64,000 bases of DNA, taken from NCBI RefSeq assembly GCF_018603885.1, contig NZ_JAHGAW010000004.1, positions 248,001-312,000 on the forward strand, read 5' to 3'. Positions 1 to 7,816 of this stretch are shown piece by piece. The notes below the pieces were generated by a model. That model was not told where the DNA came from, searched no databases, and worked only from the letters and a program-made list of their open reading frames with translations. The position numbers were made by a program, and so were the translations under genes. Position 1 is the stretch's first letter; every line of letters begins with the position of its first letter. The DNA comes from Sphingobium nicotianae (GTDB taxonomy: Bacteria > Pseudomonadota > Alphaproteobacteria > Sphingomonadales > Sphingomonadaceae).

Positions 1-4
1 TGTC

Positions 5-385
5 ATGACCGACCGCCCCAAGCTCATCCCCGGCCCGGATCATCCGATCACGATTGAGCCGGCCGGCGCGCGGGTCCGCGTCATCGTCGGTGGACGGACG
101 GTCGTCGATACCGATCGCGCGCTCGCGCTGCGGGAAGCGAGCTATCCGCCGGTCTTCTACGTGCCGCGCGAGGATGCCGACATGAGCCTGCTCAGCCGGA
201 CCGACCACGCGACCTATTGTCCCTACAAGGGCGAGGCCAGCTATTACAGCATCCCGGCCGGCGGCGATCGCTCGGCGAACGCGGCCTGGTCCTACGAAGC
301 GCCCTATGAGGCGGTCGCTTCGATCCGCGATCATCTCGCTTTCTACCCCGACCGCGTCGACGCCATCGAGACGGCGACAGGCTGA
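5..385 (+). CDS. DUF427 domain-containing protein
   Basis: A 126-residue soluble protein with the DUF427 fold signature. The centre carries the run of aromatic and acidic residues typical of the family: [12 protein letters not shown] (about residues 52-63), then [13 protein letters not shown] (about 71-83). Family length is usually 90-130 residues, so this is full length. DUF427 proteins have no established reaction. The gene starts at an ATG five bases into the window, so any upstream partner is out of view. Downstream on the same strand, 61 bp away, is a TetR regulator. The family call is firm; no function can be given. Confidence 0.85.
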   Translation: MTDRPKLIPGPDHPITIEPAGARVRVIVGGRTVVDTDRALALREASYPPVFYVPREDADMSLLSRTDHATYCPYKGEASYYSIPAGGDRSANAAWSYEAPYEAVASIRDHLAFYPDRVDAIETATG

Positions 386-432
386 TTGCAATATTCGCAA
401 CAGGGGACTCGACGTCGGCCGCAAGACACATT

Positions 433-448
433 ATATACCGGTCGATAT
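433..448. promoter_or_regulatory. candidate TetR operator overlapping the tetR start codon
   Basis: The 16-mer ATATACCGGTCGATAT overlaps the ATG of the TetR gene. It matches a second copy at 1125-1140 in 13 of 16 positions, and an inverted copy at 1079-1092 in 13 of 14 positions. The position suggests autorepression. The repeat is seen directly; binding by the adjacent TetR is inferred. Confidence 0.6.
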
Positions 449-1049
449 GGAAGCAGTCGCAATCAGAGGTAGACCCCGTGAGTTCGACGTCGACGACGCG
501 TTGGCGGCGGCTTTGCGTGTTTTCTGGAGCCGTGGTTATGAGGGCGCGTCCCTCAGTGACCTGACCGAGGCAATGGGTATCACCCGCCCGAGTCTCTATG
601 CCGCGTTCGGCAACAAGGAAGCCCTGTTCCGCCAGGCGCTGGACCTTTACGAGCGCGAGAAGCAGAATTTTTTCCGCCCCGCGCTGGAGCAGCCGACCGG
701 CAAGACGGTCGCCGAGCGCATGATGAAGGGTGCAATCGACAATTATGCCGACGATTGCGGCCCGCGCGGCTGTCTGGGCGTGATCACATCGACCGCCTGC
801 GGCACCGAGGCCGAGTGCATCCGTCAGGAAGTGCTCGAACGCGGTCGCAAGGTGCGCGAGCTCGTCGTGACCCGTATGGCGCAGGCTGTGGCGGACGGCG
901 ACTTCTTCACGCCGGTCGATCCGGAGGCGATCACCAGCTATCTGCTGGCGGTGCTGCAGGGCATGGCCGTGCAGGCTGGCGCGGGCGCCACGCGCGAGGA
1001 GCTGCAGCGGGTTGTCGAGACGACACTCGCCGTATGGCCGGGGCGTTAG
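447..1049 (+). CDS. TetR/AcrR family transcriptional repressor
   Basis: A 200-residue one-component regulator. The N-terminal helix-turn-helix is clear at residues 35-56 ([21 protein letters not shown]), followed by [13 protein letters not shown], which is standard for TetR. The C-terminal ligand domain contains the PRGCLG motif of the LmrA/YxaF-like subgroup. The frame is open from 306, but the ATG at 447 gives the normal N-terminus. It sits directly upstream of a same-strand RND efflux operon. Three similar palindromic sites lie at its own start and around the pump promoter. The natural reading is a repressor of the pump and of itself; the ligand is unknown. Confidence 0.9.
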   Translation: MEAVAIRGRPREFDVDDALAAALRVFWSRGYEGASLSDLTEAMGITRPSLYAAFGNKEALFRQALDLYEREKQNFFRPALEQPTGKTVAERMMKGAIDNYADDCGPRGCLGVITSTACGTEAECIRQEVLERGRKVRELVVTRMAQAVADGDFFTPVDPEAITSYLLAVLQGMAVQAGAGATREELQRVVETTLAVWPGR

Positions 1050-1078
1050 ATCGCATTTTTGCTGCGTCGCAGGAAAAA

Positions 1079-1092
1079 ATATCGATCGGTAT
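1079..1092. promoter_or_regulatory. candidate TetR operator, inverted copy
   Basis: ATATCGATCGGTAT is the reverse complement of ATACCGATCGATAT. That differs by a single base from the matching part of the site at 433-448. It lies just upstream of the -35 box at 1103, so a repressor bound here and at 1125 would bracket the promoter. Confidence 0.5.
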
Positions 1093-1102
1093 GAAATAAT
1101 CC

Positions 1103-1131
1103 TTGACGATAAGCTGCTCGATTAATATACC
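1103..1131 (+). promoter_or_regulatory. candidate promoter of the RND efflux operon
   Basis: The -35 TTGACG (1103-1108) is separated by 17 bp from a -10 TATACC (1126-1131). The -10 lies inside the second operator copy (1125-1140), so repressor binding would block RNA polymerase. The assignment rests on consensus match and position. Confidence 0.5.
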
Positions 1132-1140
1132 AGTCAGTAT
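1125..1140. promoter_or_regulatory. candidate TetR operator over the pump promoter
   Basis: ATATACCAGTCAGTAT matches the site at the tetR start codon in 13 of 16 positions. It covers the predicted -10 of the efflux operon, which is the usual position for a repressor operator. Confidence 0.6.
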
Positions 1141-1361
1141 AGAACGGGTCGGGAGGCGACGCGGTCCGGATCGGTAAGCGGCTGTCTCCCGTTCCCCATC
1201 TGTAAAACTTTGAGGCAATGACCGCCCGGTGGAGCTGCATTCGCGCACCCTCCTTCCGGGGAAATCCTCTGTGTGTCGCGTGACGTTCGCCGGAGAGCCA
1301 AGGCTTTTCCGGGATAGAGCCGTCTTACCTGCGTAACACAGATGAACGACGGAGGACAAAG

Positions 1362-1760
1362 ATGATGGCGTATCTCAACGTTTCCGAGCAAGCGGATGGC
1401 CTGTTCGTCAATCCTTTCCCGCCCGCGCGCGCCATCGCCGGTCAACCCACCGAGCTGACCCAGCGCGAGTGGACCGTCGCCTGGCTGGCCCGTGAGGACG
1501 GCCTCAATTCGATCCGCGAGGAAGGGCCGGTACGCCGCTTCGTCCGCCAGCTCTTCGGCGTCGAGCGGAAGAACCCGCTGTCGGACAGCCGGCTGGAGGC
1601 GCTGCGCCGCATCGCCGTACTGAGCTGGCGTTATGGCTACAATGTCGCGCCCTCGGAGATCGTCCATTTCCTCTCGGCCGGCTGGTCGGAACGTCAATAT
1701 GAAACGCTGCTCACCCGCATCCGCGCGGAGAGCCAGCTCCTTCGTGGAAGGATGGCATAA
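1362..1760 (+). CDS. conserved small protein at the head of an RND efflux operon
   Basis: A 132-residue, apparently cytosolic protein with no signal peptide or membrane segment. I do not recognise a named domain. The body is helical and charged (TQREWTVAWLAREDGLNSIR; FVRQLFGVERKNPLSDSRLEALRRIAVLSW) and ends in SERQYETLLTRIRAESQLLRGRMA. A good ribosome site (GGAGG, 6 bp upstream) selects the ATG at 1362. It ends 2 bp before the adaptor gene, so it is almost certainly co-transcribed with the pump. A role as an accessory or regulatory subunit of the pump is only suggested by position. Confidence 0.7.
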   Translation: MMAYLNVSEQADGLFVNPFPPARAIAGQPTELTQREWTVAWLAREDGLNSIREEGPVRRFVRQLFGVERKNPLSDSRLEALRRIAVLSWRYGYNVAPSEIVHFLSAGWSERQYETLLTRIRAESQLLRGRMA

Positions 1761-1762
1761 TC

Positions 1763-3028
1763 ATGAACATGCATACCAATCTTGAGGGCGCCGCCGACGA
1801 GACGGTCGCGCAGCCGGCTGCGCGAGGCGGCCGCCTGCGTCGCGCCGCCTGGGTCGCCCTGCCGCTCGTCGCCATTGCCGGCGTCTATGCCTTCACCCAG
1901 CGCAGCGCGCCTGCGGTGGCGGCGCTGGGCCTGCCGACCGTGACTGTCTCGACGCCGCTGGAGCGTCAGGTCACCGAGTGGGACGACTATATCGGCCGCT
2001 TCGAGGCGAGCCGCTCGGTCGAGGTGCGTCCGCGCATCTCGGGTGCGATCACCGCGGTGCACTTCACTGACGGGCAGGTCGTTAAGGCCGGGCAGCCGCT
2101 CTTCACGATCGATCCCCGCCCGTTCCAGGCCGCCCTTGCCGAGGCGCGCGCCGGCGTTGCGTCGGCGCAGAGCGATCTGGCGCTGGCCCGCGCCAATCTC
2201 GACCGCGCCAACCGGCTGGTCGAGGTGGATGCGGTCTCCAAGAGCGAGGTCGATCGCCTGCGGGCGCAGGTTCAGGCGGCGTCGGCCGCACTGGCCGGTG
2301 CTCAGGCCCGCGTCCGTGCCCGTGCGCTCGATGTCGAGTTCACCGTGGTGCGCGCGCCGATCGGCGGCCGCGTCTCGGATCGCCGCGTCGATCCGGGCAA
2401 CCTCGTCGGCTCGGGCGAAGGCGCGGCCGGCACGCTGTTGACTACGATCAACGCGCTCGATCCGATCTACTTCACCTTCGACGGCTCGGAGGGTCTGTTC
2501 CTCAAGGGCAAGCGCGACGGCGAGGCCAAGGGTTCGCCCGTCGAGATCCGCTTGCAGGACGAGACGGACTATAAGTGGAAGGGCCAGCTCGACTTCACCG
2601 ACAACGGCCTCGATCCCAAGTCCGGCACCATCCGCGCCCGCGCGGTGCTGCGCAATCCGGACTTGTTCCTGACGCCCGGCATGTTCGGCAACATGCGCCT
2701 GTCGAGCGGCGGCACGGTGAAGGCGCTGCTGGTGCCCGATACCGCCGTGCAGACCGATCAGGCGCGCAAGACGCTGCTGGTCGTCGGCAAGGACGGGACG
2801 GTCGCGGCCAAGCCGGTGATCCTCGGTCCGGTGATCGATGGCCTGCGCGTCGTGCGCTCCGGCCTCGCCGCCAGTGACCAGGTGATCATCGTCGGCACGC
2901 AGATGGCGATGCCCGGCGGCAAGGTCCAGGCCAAGGTCGGCAAGATCGCGCCCGAGGCTCAAGCCGCGGCGGGGCCATCCGCCCCGACCGGTCAGCCGCT
3001 GGCCGGCCAGGCGACCTTCGCCAGATAG
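1763..3028 (+). CDS. RND efflux periplasmic adaptor subunit
   Basis: A 421-residue membrane-fusion protein of the AcrA/MexE type. An N-terminal hydrophobic segment at about residues 27-47 anchors or exports it. The lipoyl half-motifs flank a helical hairpin rich in A, Q and R (about 115-190: AEARAGVASAQSDLALARANLDRAN...). A beta-barrel and a membrane-proximal domain follow (IDPIYFTFDGSE; LTPGMFGNMRL). It links the inner-membrane pump to the outer-membrane channel. The gene starts 2 bp after the small upstream protein and is followed by the pump at 3188. A repeat element separates the two, which is unusual inside an operon. Confidence 0.93.
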   Translation: MNMHTNLEGAADETVAQPAARGGRLRRAAWVALPLVAIAGVYAFTQRSAPAVAALGLPTVTVSTPLERQVTEWDDYIGRFEASRSVEVRPRISGAITAVHFTDGQVVKAGQPLFTIDPRPFQAALAEARAGVASAQSDLALARANLDRANRLVEVDAVSKSEVDRLRAQVQAASAALAGAQARVRARALDVEFTVVRAPIGGRVSDRRVDPGNLVGSGEGAAGTLLTTINALDPIYFTFDGSEGLFLKGKRDGEAKGSPVEIRLQDETDYKWKGQLDFTDNGLDPKSGTIRARAVLRNPDLFLTPGMFGNMRLSSGGTVKALLVPDTAVQTDQARKTLLVVGKDGTVAAKPVILGPVIDGLRVVRSGLAASDQVIIVGTQMAMPGGKVQAKVGKIAPEAQAAAGPSAPTGQPLAGQATFAR

Positions 3029-3036
3029 CAAACACC

Positions 3037-3154
3037 AAGCCCCTCCTCTTCAGAGGAGGGACGGGGGTGGTGGCGATGCGCAGCAGCGCTCGCGAAGCGA
3101 CAAGCCCCCAGCGCCTAACACCACCCCAACCCCTCCTCTGAAGAGGAGGGGCTT
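3037..3154. repeat. double-hairpin repeat element, copy 1
   Basis: A 118-bp element whose two ends are each a perfect or near-perfect hairpin (CCCCTCCTCTTCAGAGGAGGG at the left, a similar one at the right). The two ends are also complementary to each other through the CACCACCCC block. A second copy in the opposite orientation lies at 27405-27525. The 36-bp arm next to the right end differs from its counterpart there by one base. The element sits between the adaptor and pump genes, where it could reduce read-through. It resembles REP/BIME or MITE-type elements; no transposase is nearby. Confidence 0.85.
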
Positions 3155-3187
3155 AGAGAAATTCACCCAGGTTTCCGGAGGAACATC

Positions 3188-6100
3188 ATGCGCCTCTCCC
3201 GCTTCTTCATCGACCGGCCGATCTTCGCCGCCGTCATCGCGATTATCATCACGATCATCGGCGCGATCGCCTATTTCTTCCTGCCCGTCTCGCAATATCC
3301 CGAGGTCGTGCCCCCGACCGTGACCGTCACGGCCAACTATCCCGGCGCCTCCGCCGAGACGGTGGCCGAGACGGTCGCGACGCCGATCGAACAGGAGATC
3401 AACGGCGTCGAGAACATGCTCTATCTCTCGTCGCAATCGACGGGCGACGGCAACGTCACCATCACCGTCACCTTCAAGCAGGGCACGGATCTCGACAAGG
3501 CGCAGGTGCTGGTCCAGAACCGCGTCGCCATCGCCGAGCCGCGTCTGCCGCAGGAAGTGCAGCGCCTGGGCGTCGTCACCAAGAAGACCTCGCCCGACTT
3601 CCTGCTCGTGGTGAACCTGATCTCGCCGGACAACAGCCTCGACCGGGCCTATATGTCCAACTACGCCCAGACCCGCATCAAGGACCGTCTCTCGCGCCTC
3701 GAAGGCGTGGGTGACGTCCAGCTCTTCGGTTCGCGTGATCTCTCCATGCGGGTGTGGATCGATCCCCGCCGTGCGGCATCCCTTGGCCTCACGGCGGGGG
3801 ACATCGTGGGCGCGCTGCGCTCGCAGAACGTCCAGGTCGCGGCCGGTACGCTCGGTCAGCCGCCGTCCGGCAATTCGGCCTTCCAGCTCAATGTCGAGAC
3901 GCAGGGCCGCTTCACCGATCCTCAGCAGTTCGCCAATGTCGTCATCCGCACGGACACGGATGGCCGCCAGGTCCGTGTGGGCGACGTCGCTCGCGTCGAG
4001 ATCGGTGCCGAGGATTATGGCACGTCCGCCTATCTCGGCAACAAGGACAGTGTGATCATCCCGATCTTCCAGATGCCGGGATCGAACGCGCTCGCTGCCG
4101 CCGAGGGCATCAAGGCCGAGATGGAGAGCCTGTCGAAGGATTTCCCCAAGGGCCTCGAATATCGCATCGTCTATAACCCCACCGAGTTCATCCAGAAGTC
4201 GATCGACGAGGTCGTCAAGACGCTGGTCGAGGCGGTGTTCCTCGTCGTGCTGGTGATCATCGTCTTCCTGCAGAAATGGCGGGCGGCAATCATCCCCGTG
4301 CTGGCGATTCCCGTGTCGCTGATCGGCACCTTCGCGGTGCTGGCGGGGCTCGGCTACTCGATCAACAACCTGTCGCTGTTCGGCCTGGTGCTGGCGATCG
4401 GCATCGTGGTCGACGACGCGATCGTCGTCGTCGAGAATGTCGAGCGCAATCTCGAGCATGGCATGAGCCCGCTCGAGGCCGCCCGCACGTCCATGGACGA
4501 GGTCGGCGCGGCGCTCATCGCCATCGTGCTGGTGCTCTGCGCCGTGTTCGTGCCGACGCTGTTCATTGGCGGCATGTCGGGCGCCTTCTACCAGCAGTTC
4601 GCGATCACCATCTCGGCCGCCACGATCATCTCGCTCGTGCTGTCGCTGACGCTCTCGCCGGCTATGTCGGCACTGCTGCTGCGCCATCACCATGCCCCGC
4701 CGGAAGGCGCGCCGCGCTGGCGCATCCTGCTGGAGCGGGCCGGCGACGCCTTCAATCGCGGCTTCGCCCGGTTCAGCTCCAGCTATGCCAATCTGACCGC
4801 GCGGCTGATCCGTCAGCCGAAGAAGATGATGGCCGCCTATGCCGGCTTCATCGCCCTTGCCGTCGCCTCGCTGCTCTATACCCCGACCGGCTTCATCCCG
4901 GCGCAGGATCAGGGCTATTTCTTCACCATCATCCAGCTCCCCGCGGGTTCCTCCACGGCGCGCACGGACGCGGTGATGAAGAAGGTGGCGGCGCGCATGC
5001 TGCCGATCCCCGGCATCAGCAATACCGTCATGCTCTCGGGCTTCGACGGTGCCTCGGAGACGCGCAACGCCAGCTCCTCGGCCGCCTACTGGGTGCTTGA
5101 CGACTTCGACAAGCGCGCCGCCAAGGGCCAGAGCATCGATGCGCTGATGGAAAAAGCCCGTGAGGCGACCGCCGACATCAGCGAGGCGCGCCTGCTGATC
5201 GTCAAGCCGCCGCTCATCCGCGGCATCGGCTCGGCGGGCGGCTATCGCATGATGGTGCAGGATCGTGACGGTCGGGGCTACAAGGCCCTGGAGCAAGCGG
5301 CCTACAGCATCATCGGCCCGGCCAACCAGACCCCTGGCCTGTCCTTCGTCTATACCTTCTTCGACACCAACACGCCGCGCATCTTCGCCGACATCGATCG
5401 TGCCAAGGCCGAGATGCTGGGTGTACCGCCGGAGCGCGTGTTCGAGACGCTGCAGGTCTATCTGGGCTCCTCGTTCGTCAACGACTTCAACCTGCTCGGC
5501 CGCACCTATCGCGTCACCGCACAGGCGGACGAGCAATATCGCCGCACGCCTGCCGACATCGCCAACCTGCAGACGCGCTCGGATTACGGTCAGATGGTGC
5601 CGATCGGCTCGGTCGCGACCTTCCGCGACACGACCGGACCCTATCGCGTCCAACGCTACAATCTGGCACCGGCCGTGGCGATCGACGGCGACACGGCGCC
5701 CGGCTTCAGCTCGGGCCAGTCGCTCGCCAAGATGGAAGCGCTGGCCAATGCCAACCTGCCCCATGGCTTCACCCATGAATGGACCGGCATCGCCTATCAG
5801 CAAACGACTGCCGGCAATACCGCGGGACTGGTCTTTGGTCTCGCCGTGCTGCTTGTCTTCCTGGTGCTCGCTGCCCAGTATGAGAGCCTGGTCATGCCGC
5901 TGGCGATCATCCTGATCGTGCCGATGTCGGTGCTGGCGGCGATGATCGGTGTCAATCTGCGCGGAATGGACAACAATGTCCTGACGCAGATCGGCATTAT
6001 CGTGCTCGTCGCGCTCGCCGCCAAGAACGCGATCCTGATCGTCGAGTTCGCGCGGCAGGGCGAGGACCAGCATGGCTACACGCCGATCGAGGCGGCCGTC

Positions 6101-6370
6101 CACGCGGCGGAGCAGCGGCTGCGGCCGATCCTGATGACCAGCTTCGCCTTCATCCTGGGATCGGTGCCGCTGGTGCTGGCCTCGGGTGCGGGCGCGGAGC
6201 TCCGCCAGGCGCTCGGCACCGCCGTTTTCTTCGGCATGCTCGGCGTCACCGCCTTCGGTCTCATCTTCACGCCCACCTTCTATGTCGTCAGCCGTGCGCT
6301 CGGCGACCGGATCGCCCGCCTGCGCGGACGCTTCGGTCCCGCCCAGCCCGCGCTGTCGCCCGCTGAATAA
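3188..6370 (+). CDS. RND multidrug efflux inner-membrane transporter (HAE1 family)
   Basis: A 1060-residue proton-driven pump of the AcrB/MexF type, the usual family length. It begins MRLSRFFIDRPIFAAV, the canonical HAE1 start with the first membrane helix. The two halves each hold a block of helices. The TM4 proton-relay segment is GLVLAIGIVVDDAIVVVENVERN (two adjacent Asp), and the TM10 segment is LVALAAKNAILIVEFAR with the essential Lys. Large periplasmic loops follow TM1 and TM7. A GGAGG lies 7 bp upstream of the start. It works with the adaptor (1763) and outer-membrane channel (6383). Substrates cannot be read from the sequence. Confidence 0.96.
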   Translation: MRLSRFFIDRPIFAAVIAIIITIIGAIAYFFLPVSQYPEVVPPTVTVTANYPGASAETVAETVATPIEQEINGVENMLYLSSQSTGDGNVTITVTFKQGTDLDKAQVLVQNRVAIAEPRLPQEVQRLGVVTKKTSPDFLLVVNLISPDNSLDRAYMSNYAQTRIKDRLSRLEGVGDVQLFGSRDLSMRVWIDPRRAASLGLTAGDIVGALRSQNVQVAAGTLGQPPSGNSAFQLNVETQGRFTDPQQFANVVIRTDTDGRQVRVGDVARVEIGAEDYGTSAYLGNKDSVIIPIFQMPGSNALAAAEGIKAEMESLSKDFPKGLEYRIVYNPTEFIQKSIDEVVKTLVEAVFLVVLVIIVFLQKWRAAIIPVLAIPVSLIGTFAVLAGLGYSINNLSLFGLVLAIGIVVDDAIVVVENVERNLEHGMSPLEAARTSMDEVGAALIAIVLVLCAVFVPTLFIGGMSGAFYQQFAITISAATIISLVLSLTLSPAMSALLLRHHHAPPEGAPRWRILLERAGDAFNRGFARFSSSYANLTARLIRQPKKMMAAYAGFIALAVASLLYTPTGFIPAQDQGYFFTIIQLPAGSSTARTDAVMKKVAARMLPIPGISNTVMLSGFDGASETRNASSSAAYWVLDDFDKRAAKGQSIDALMEKAREATADISEARLLIVKPPLIRGIGSAGGYRMMVQDRDGRGYKALEQAAYSIIGPANQTPGLSFVYTFFDTNTPRIFADIDRAKAEMLGVPPERVFETLQVYLGSSFVNDFNLLGRTYRVTAQADEQYRRTPADIANLQTRSDYGQMVPIGSVATFRDTTGPYRVQRYNLAPAVAIDGDTAPGFSSGQSLAKMEALANANLPHGFTHEWTGIAYQQTTAGNTAGLVFGLAVLLVFLVLAAQYESLVMPLAIILIVPMSVLAAMIGVNLRGMDNNVLTQIGIIVLVALAAKNAILIVEFARQGEDQHGYTPIEAAVHAAEQRLRPILMTSFAFILGSVPLVLASGAGAELRQALGTAVFFGMLGVTAFGLIFTPTFYVVSRALGDRIARLRGRFGPAQPALSPAE

Positions 6371-6382
6371 GGAGGTCATGTC

Positions 6383-7816
6383 ATGACACTCTCGACCAAG
6401 CTTGCCCGCTTCGCACTGCCCATGGTTTCCGCGCTGGCGCTTTCAGCGTGCGCGGTGGGGCCGGATTACGTCGCCCCAACGCCTCCCTCGGCGTCCTCCG
6501 GCCCCTTCATCTCCGGCCCGCTCAAGTCCGGCGATGCGCCTGTCTTCGCGCAGGCTCCCGTCGCCGACGGATGGTGGCGGCTCTATCAGGATCCGGTCCT
6601 CGATCAGCTCATCACCGATGCGCTGGCCGCCAACACCGACATCCGTGTCGCCGTCGCCCATCTGGAGAAGGCCCGCGCCAACCTGCGCGGTGCCCGCTCG
6701 GACCGGCTGCCGCAGACCGGCCTCAACGCCAGCGGCGACTACGGCCGTCTGCCCGCGAGCCAGCGCCAGCCCGGCGCCCCGCGCGAGGACTGGGCGATCG
6801 ATGGCGGGCTCAGCGTCTCCTATGAGGTCGACCTGTTCGGCCGGGTGAGCCGCAATGTCGAGGCGGCGCGCGGCGATGCCGATGCGGCGGCGGCAGACGC
6901 CGACGCCGTGCGCGTCGCCGTCGTCGCGGACACGACGCGCGCTTATGCCGATGCGGCCTCGGGTGCGGCGCGGCTCAATGTCGCGAAGGACATTGTCGGC
7001 CTGCTTGATCGGCTGCTCGACCTGACCAAGCGCCGCCAGTTGGCCGGGCTGGTGACCTTGCTCGACGTTGCCCGCATCGCGACGCTGCGCGATCAGCGTG
7101 CCGCCGACATTCCCCGGATCGAGGCCGACCGTCAGGCGGCCCTGTTCCGCCTCGCCACGCTCACCGGCCGCGCGCCAGCCGACCTGCCGGAGATCGCCGG
7201 CAAGCGCAGTGTCAATCTGGAGATCGGCCAGCCCATCCCGATCGGCGACGGCGCCGGCCTGCTTGCGCGCCGGCCGGACGTGCGCGCTGCCGAACGGCGG
7301 CTGGCGGCGGATACGGCGCGGATCGGCGTCGCCACTGCCGATCTCTATCCGAAGATCTCGCTCGGTGGATCGGTCGGCTCGACCGGCAACGACATCGGCA
7401 ACATCTTCGGTGCAGGCCCGCTGCGCTGGCTGCTCGGCGGGCTGATCTCGTGGAACTTCCCCAATCAGGAAGCCGCCCGCGCCCGGATCGCCGGGGCGAA
7501 GGCCGACAGCCAGGCGTCGCTCGCCGCCTTCGATGGTACGGTGCTCAACGCACTGGAAGAGACCGAGACGGCGCTCACCCGCTACGCCCATGCGCTTGAG
7601 AGCCGCACGATACTCAAGTCCGCGCGGGATTCCGCCGAGGCCGCCGCGAAGATCACCCGCGCGCAGCAGCGCGAGGGCGCGATCGACTCGCTGCAGCAGC
7701 TCGACACGGAGCGCACCTTCGCCGAGGCCGAGGCTGCGCTGGCGCTGCAGGACGCGCTCGTGGCACAGGCGCAGATCGACGTGTTCCGTGCACTGGGTGG
7801 CGGCTGGACGACCTGA
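6383..7816 (+). CDS. RND efflux outer-membrane lipoprotein channel (NodT/OprM family)
   Basis: A 477-residue TolC-type channel. A lipoprotein signal ends in LALSAC with Cys23 as the lipidation site, followed by the family motif AVGPDYVAP. Two long coiled-coil repeats follow (about residues 80-240 and 290-470). The second contains LLARRPDVRAAERRLAADTARIGVATADLYP, the NodT signature. It starts 12 bp after the pump gene with an AAGGAGG ribosome site and completes the tripartite system. Its stop codon abuts the stop of the convergent TonB receptor with no spacer. Confidence 0.95.
   Translation: MTLSTKLARFALPMVSALALSACAVGPDYVAPTPPSASSGPFISGPLKSGDAPVFAQAPVADGWWRLYQDPVLDQLITDALAANTDIRVAVAHLEKARANLRGARSDRLPQTGLNASGDYGRLPASQRQPGAPREDWAIDGGLSVSYEVDLFGRVSRNVEAARGDADAAAADADAVRVAVVADTTRAYADAASGAARLNVAKDIVGLLDRLLDLTKRRQLAGLVTLLDVARIATLRDQRAADIPRIEADRQAALFRLATLTGRAPADLPEIAGKRSVNLEIGQPIPIGDGAGLLARRPDVRAAERRLAADTARIGVATADLYPKISLGGSVGSTGNDIGNIFGAGPLRWLLGGLISWNFPNQEAARARIAGAKADSQASLAAFDGTVLNALEETETALTRYAHALESRTILKSARDSAEAAAKITRAQQREGAIDSLQQLDTERTFAEAEAALALQDALVAQAQIDVFRALGGGWTT

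Larger units (their letters stand above)
1050..1361. other. intergenic promoter region of the RND operon
   Basis: These 312 bases hold no gene I can support. They contain an inverted operator half at 1079-1092, a -35 box at 1103, an operator overlapping the -10 at 1125-1140, and then about 220 bases of leader up to the small gene at 1362. I see no terminator hairpin or known riboswitch in the leader. Confidence 0.6.

Noticed and set aside
306..446. N-terminal extension of the TetR gene
   Set aside because: The extra 47 codons overlap the DUF427 gene and read as low-complexity sequence. The ATG at 447 gives a normal TetR N-terminus.
3050..6379. A very long open frame (1109 codons) antisense to the RND pump gene, and similar ones opposite other genes
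   Set aside because: It is a by-product of high GC content and third-position bias. Its protein is rich in Arg, Gly, Asp and His and has no domain, while the sense frame is a textbook RND pump.
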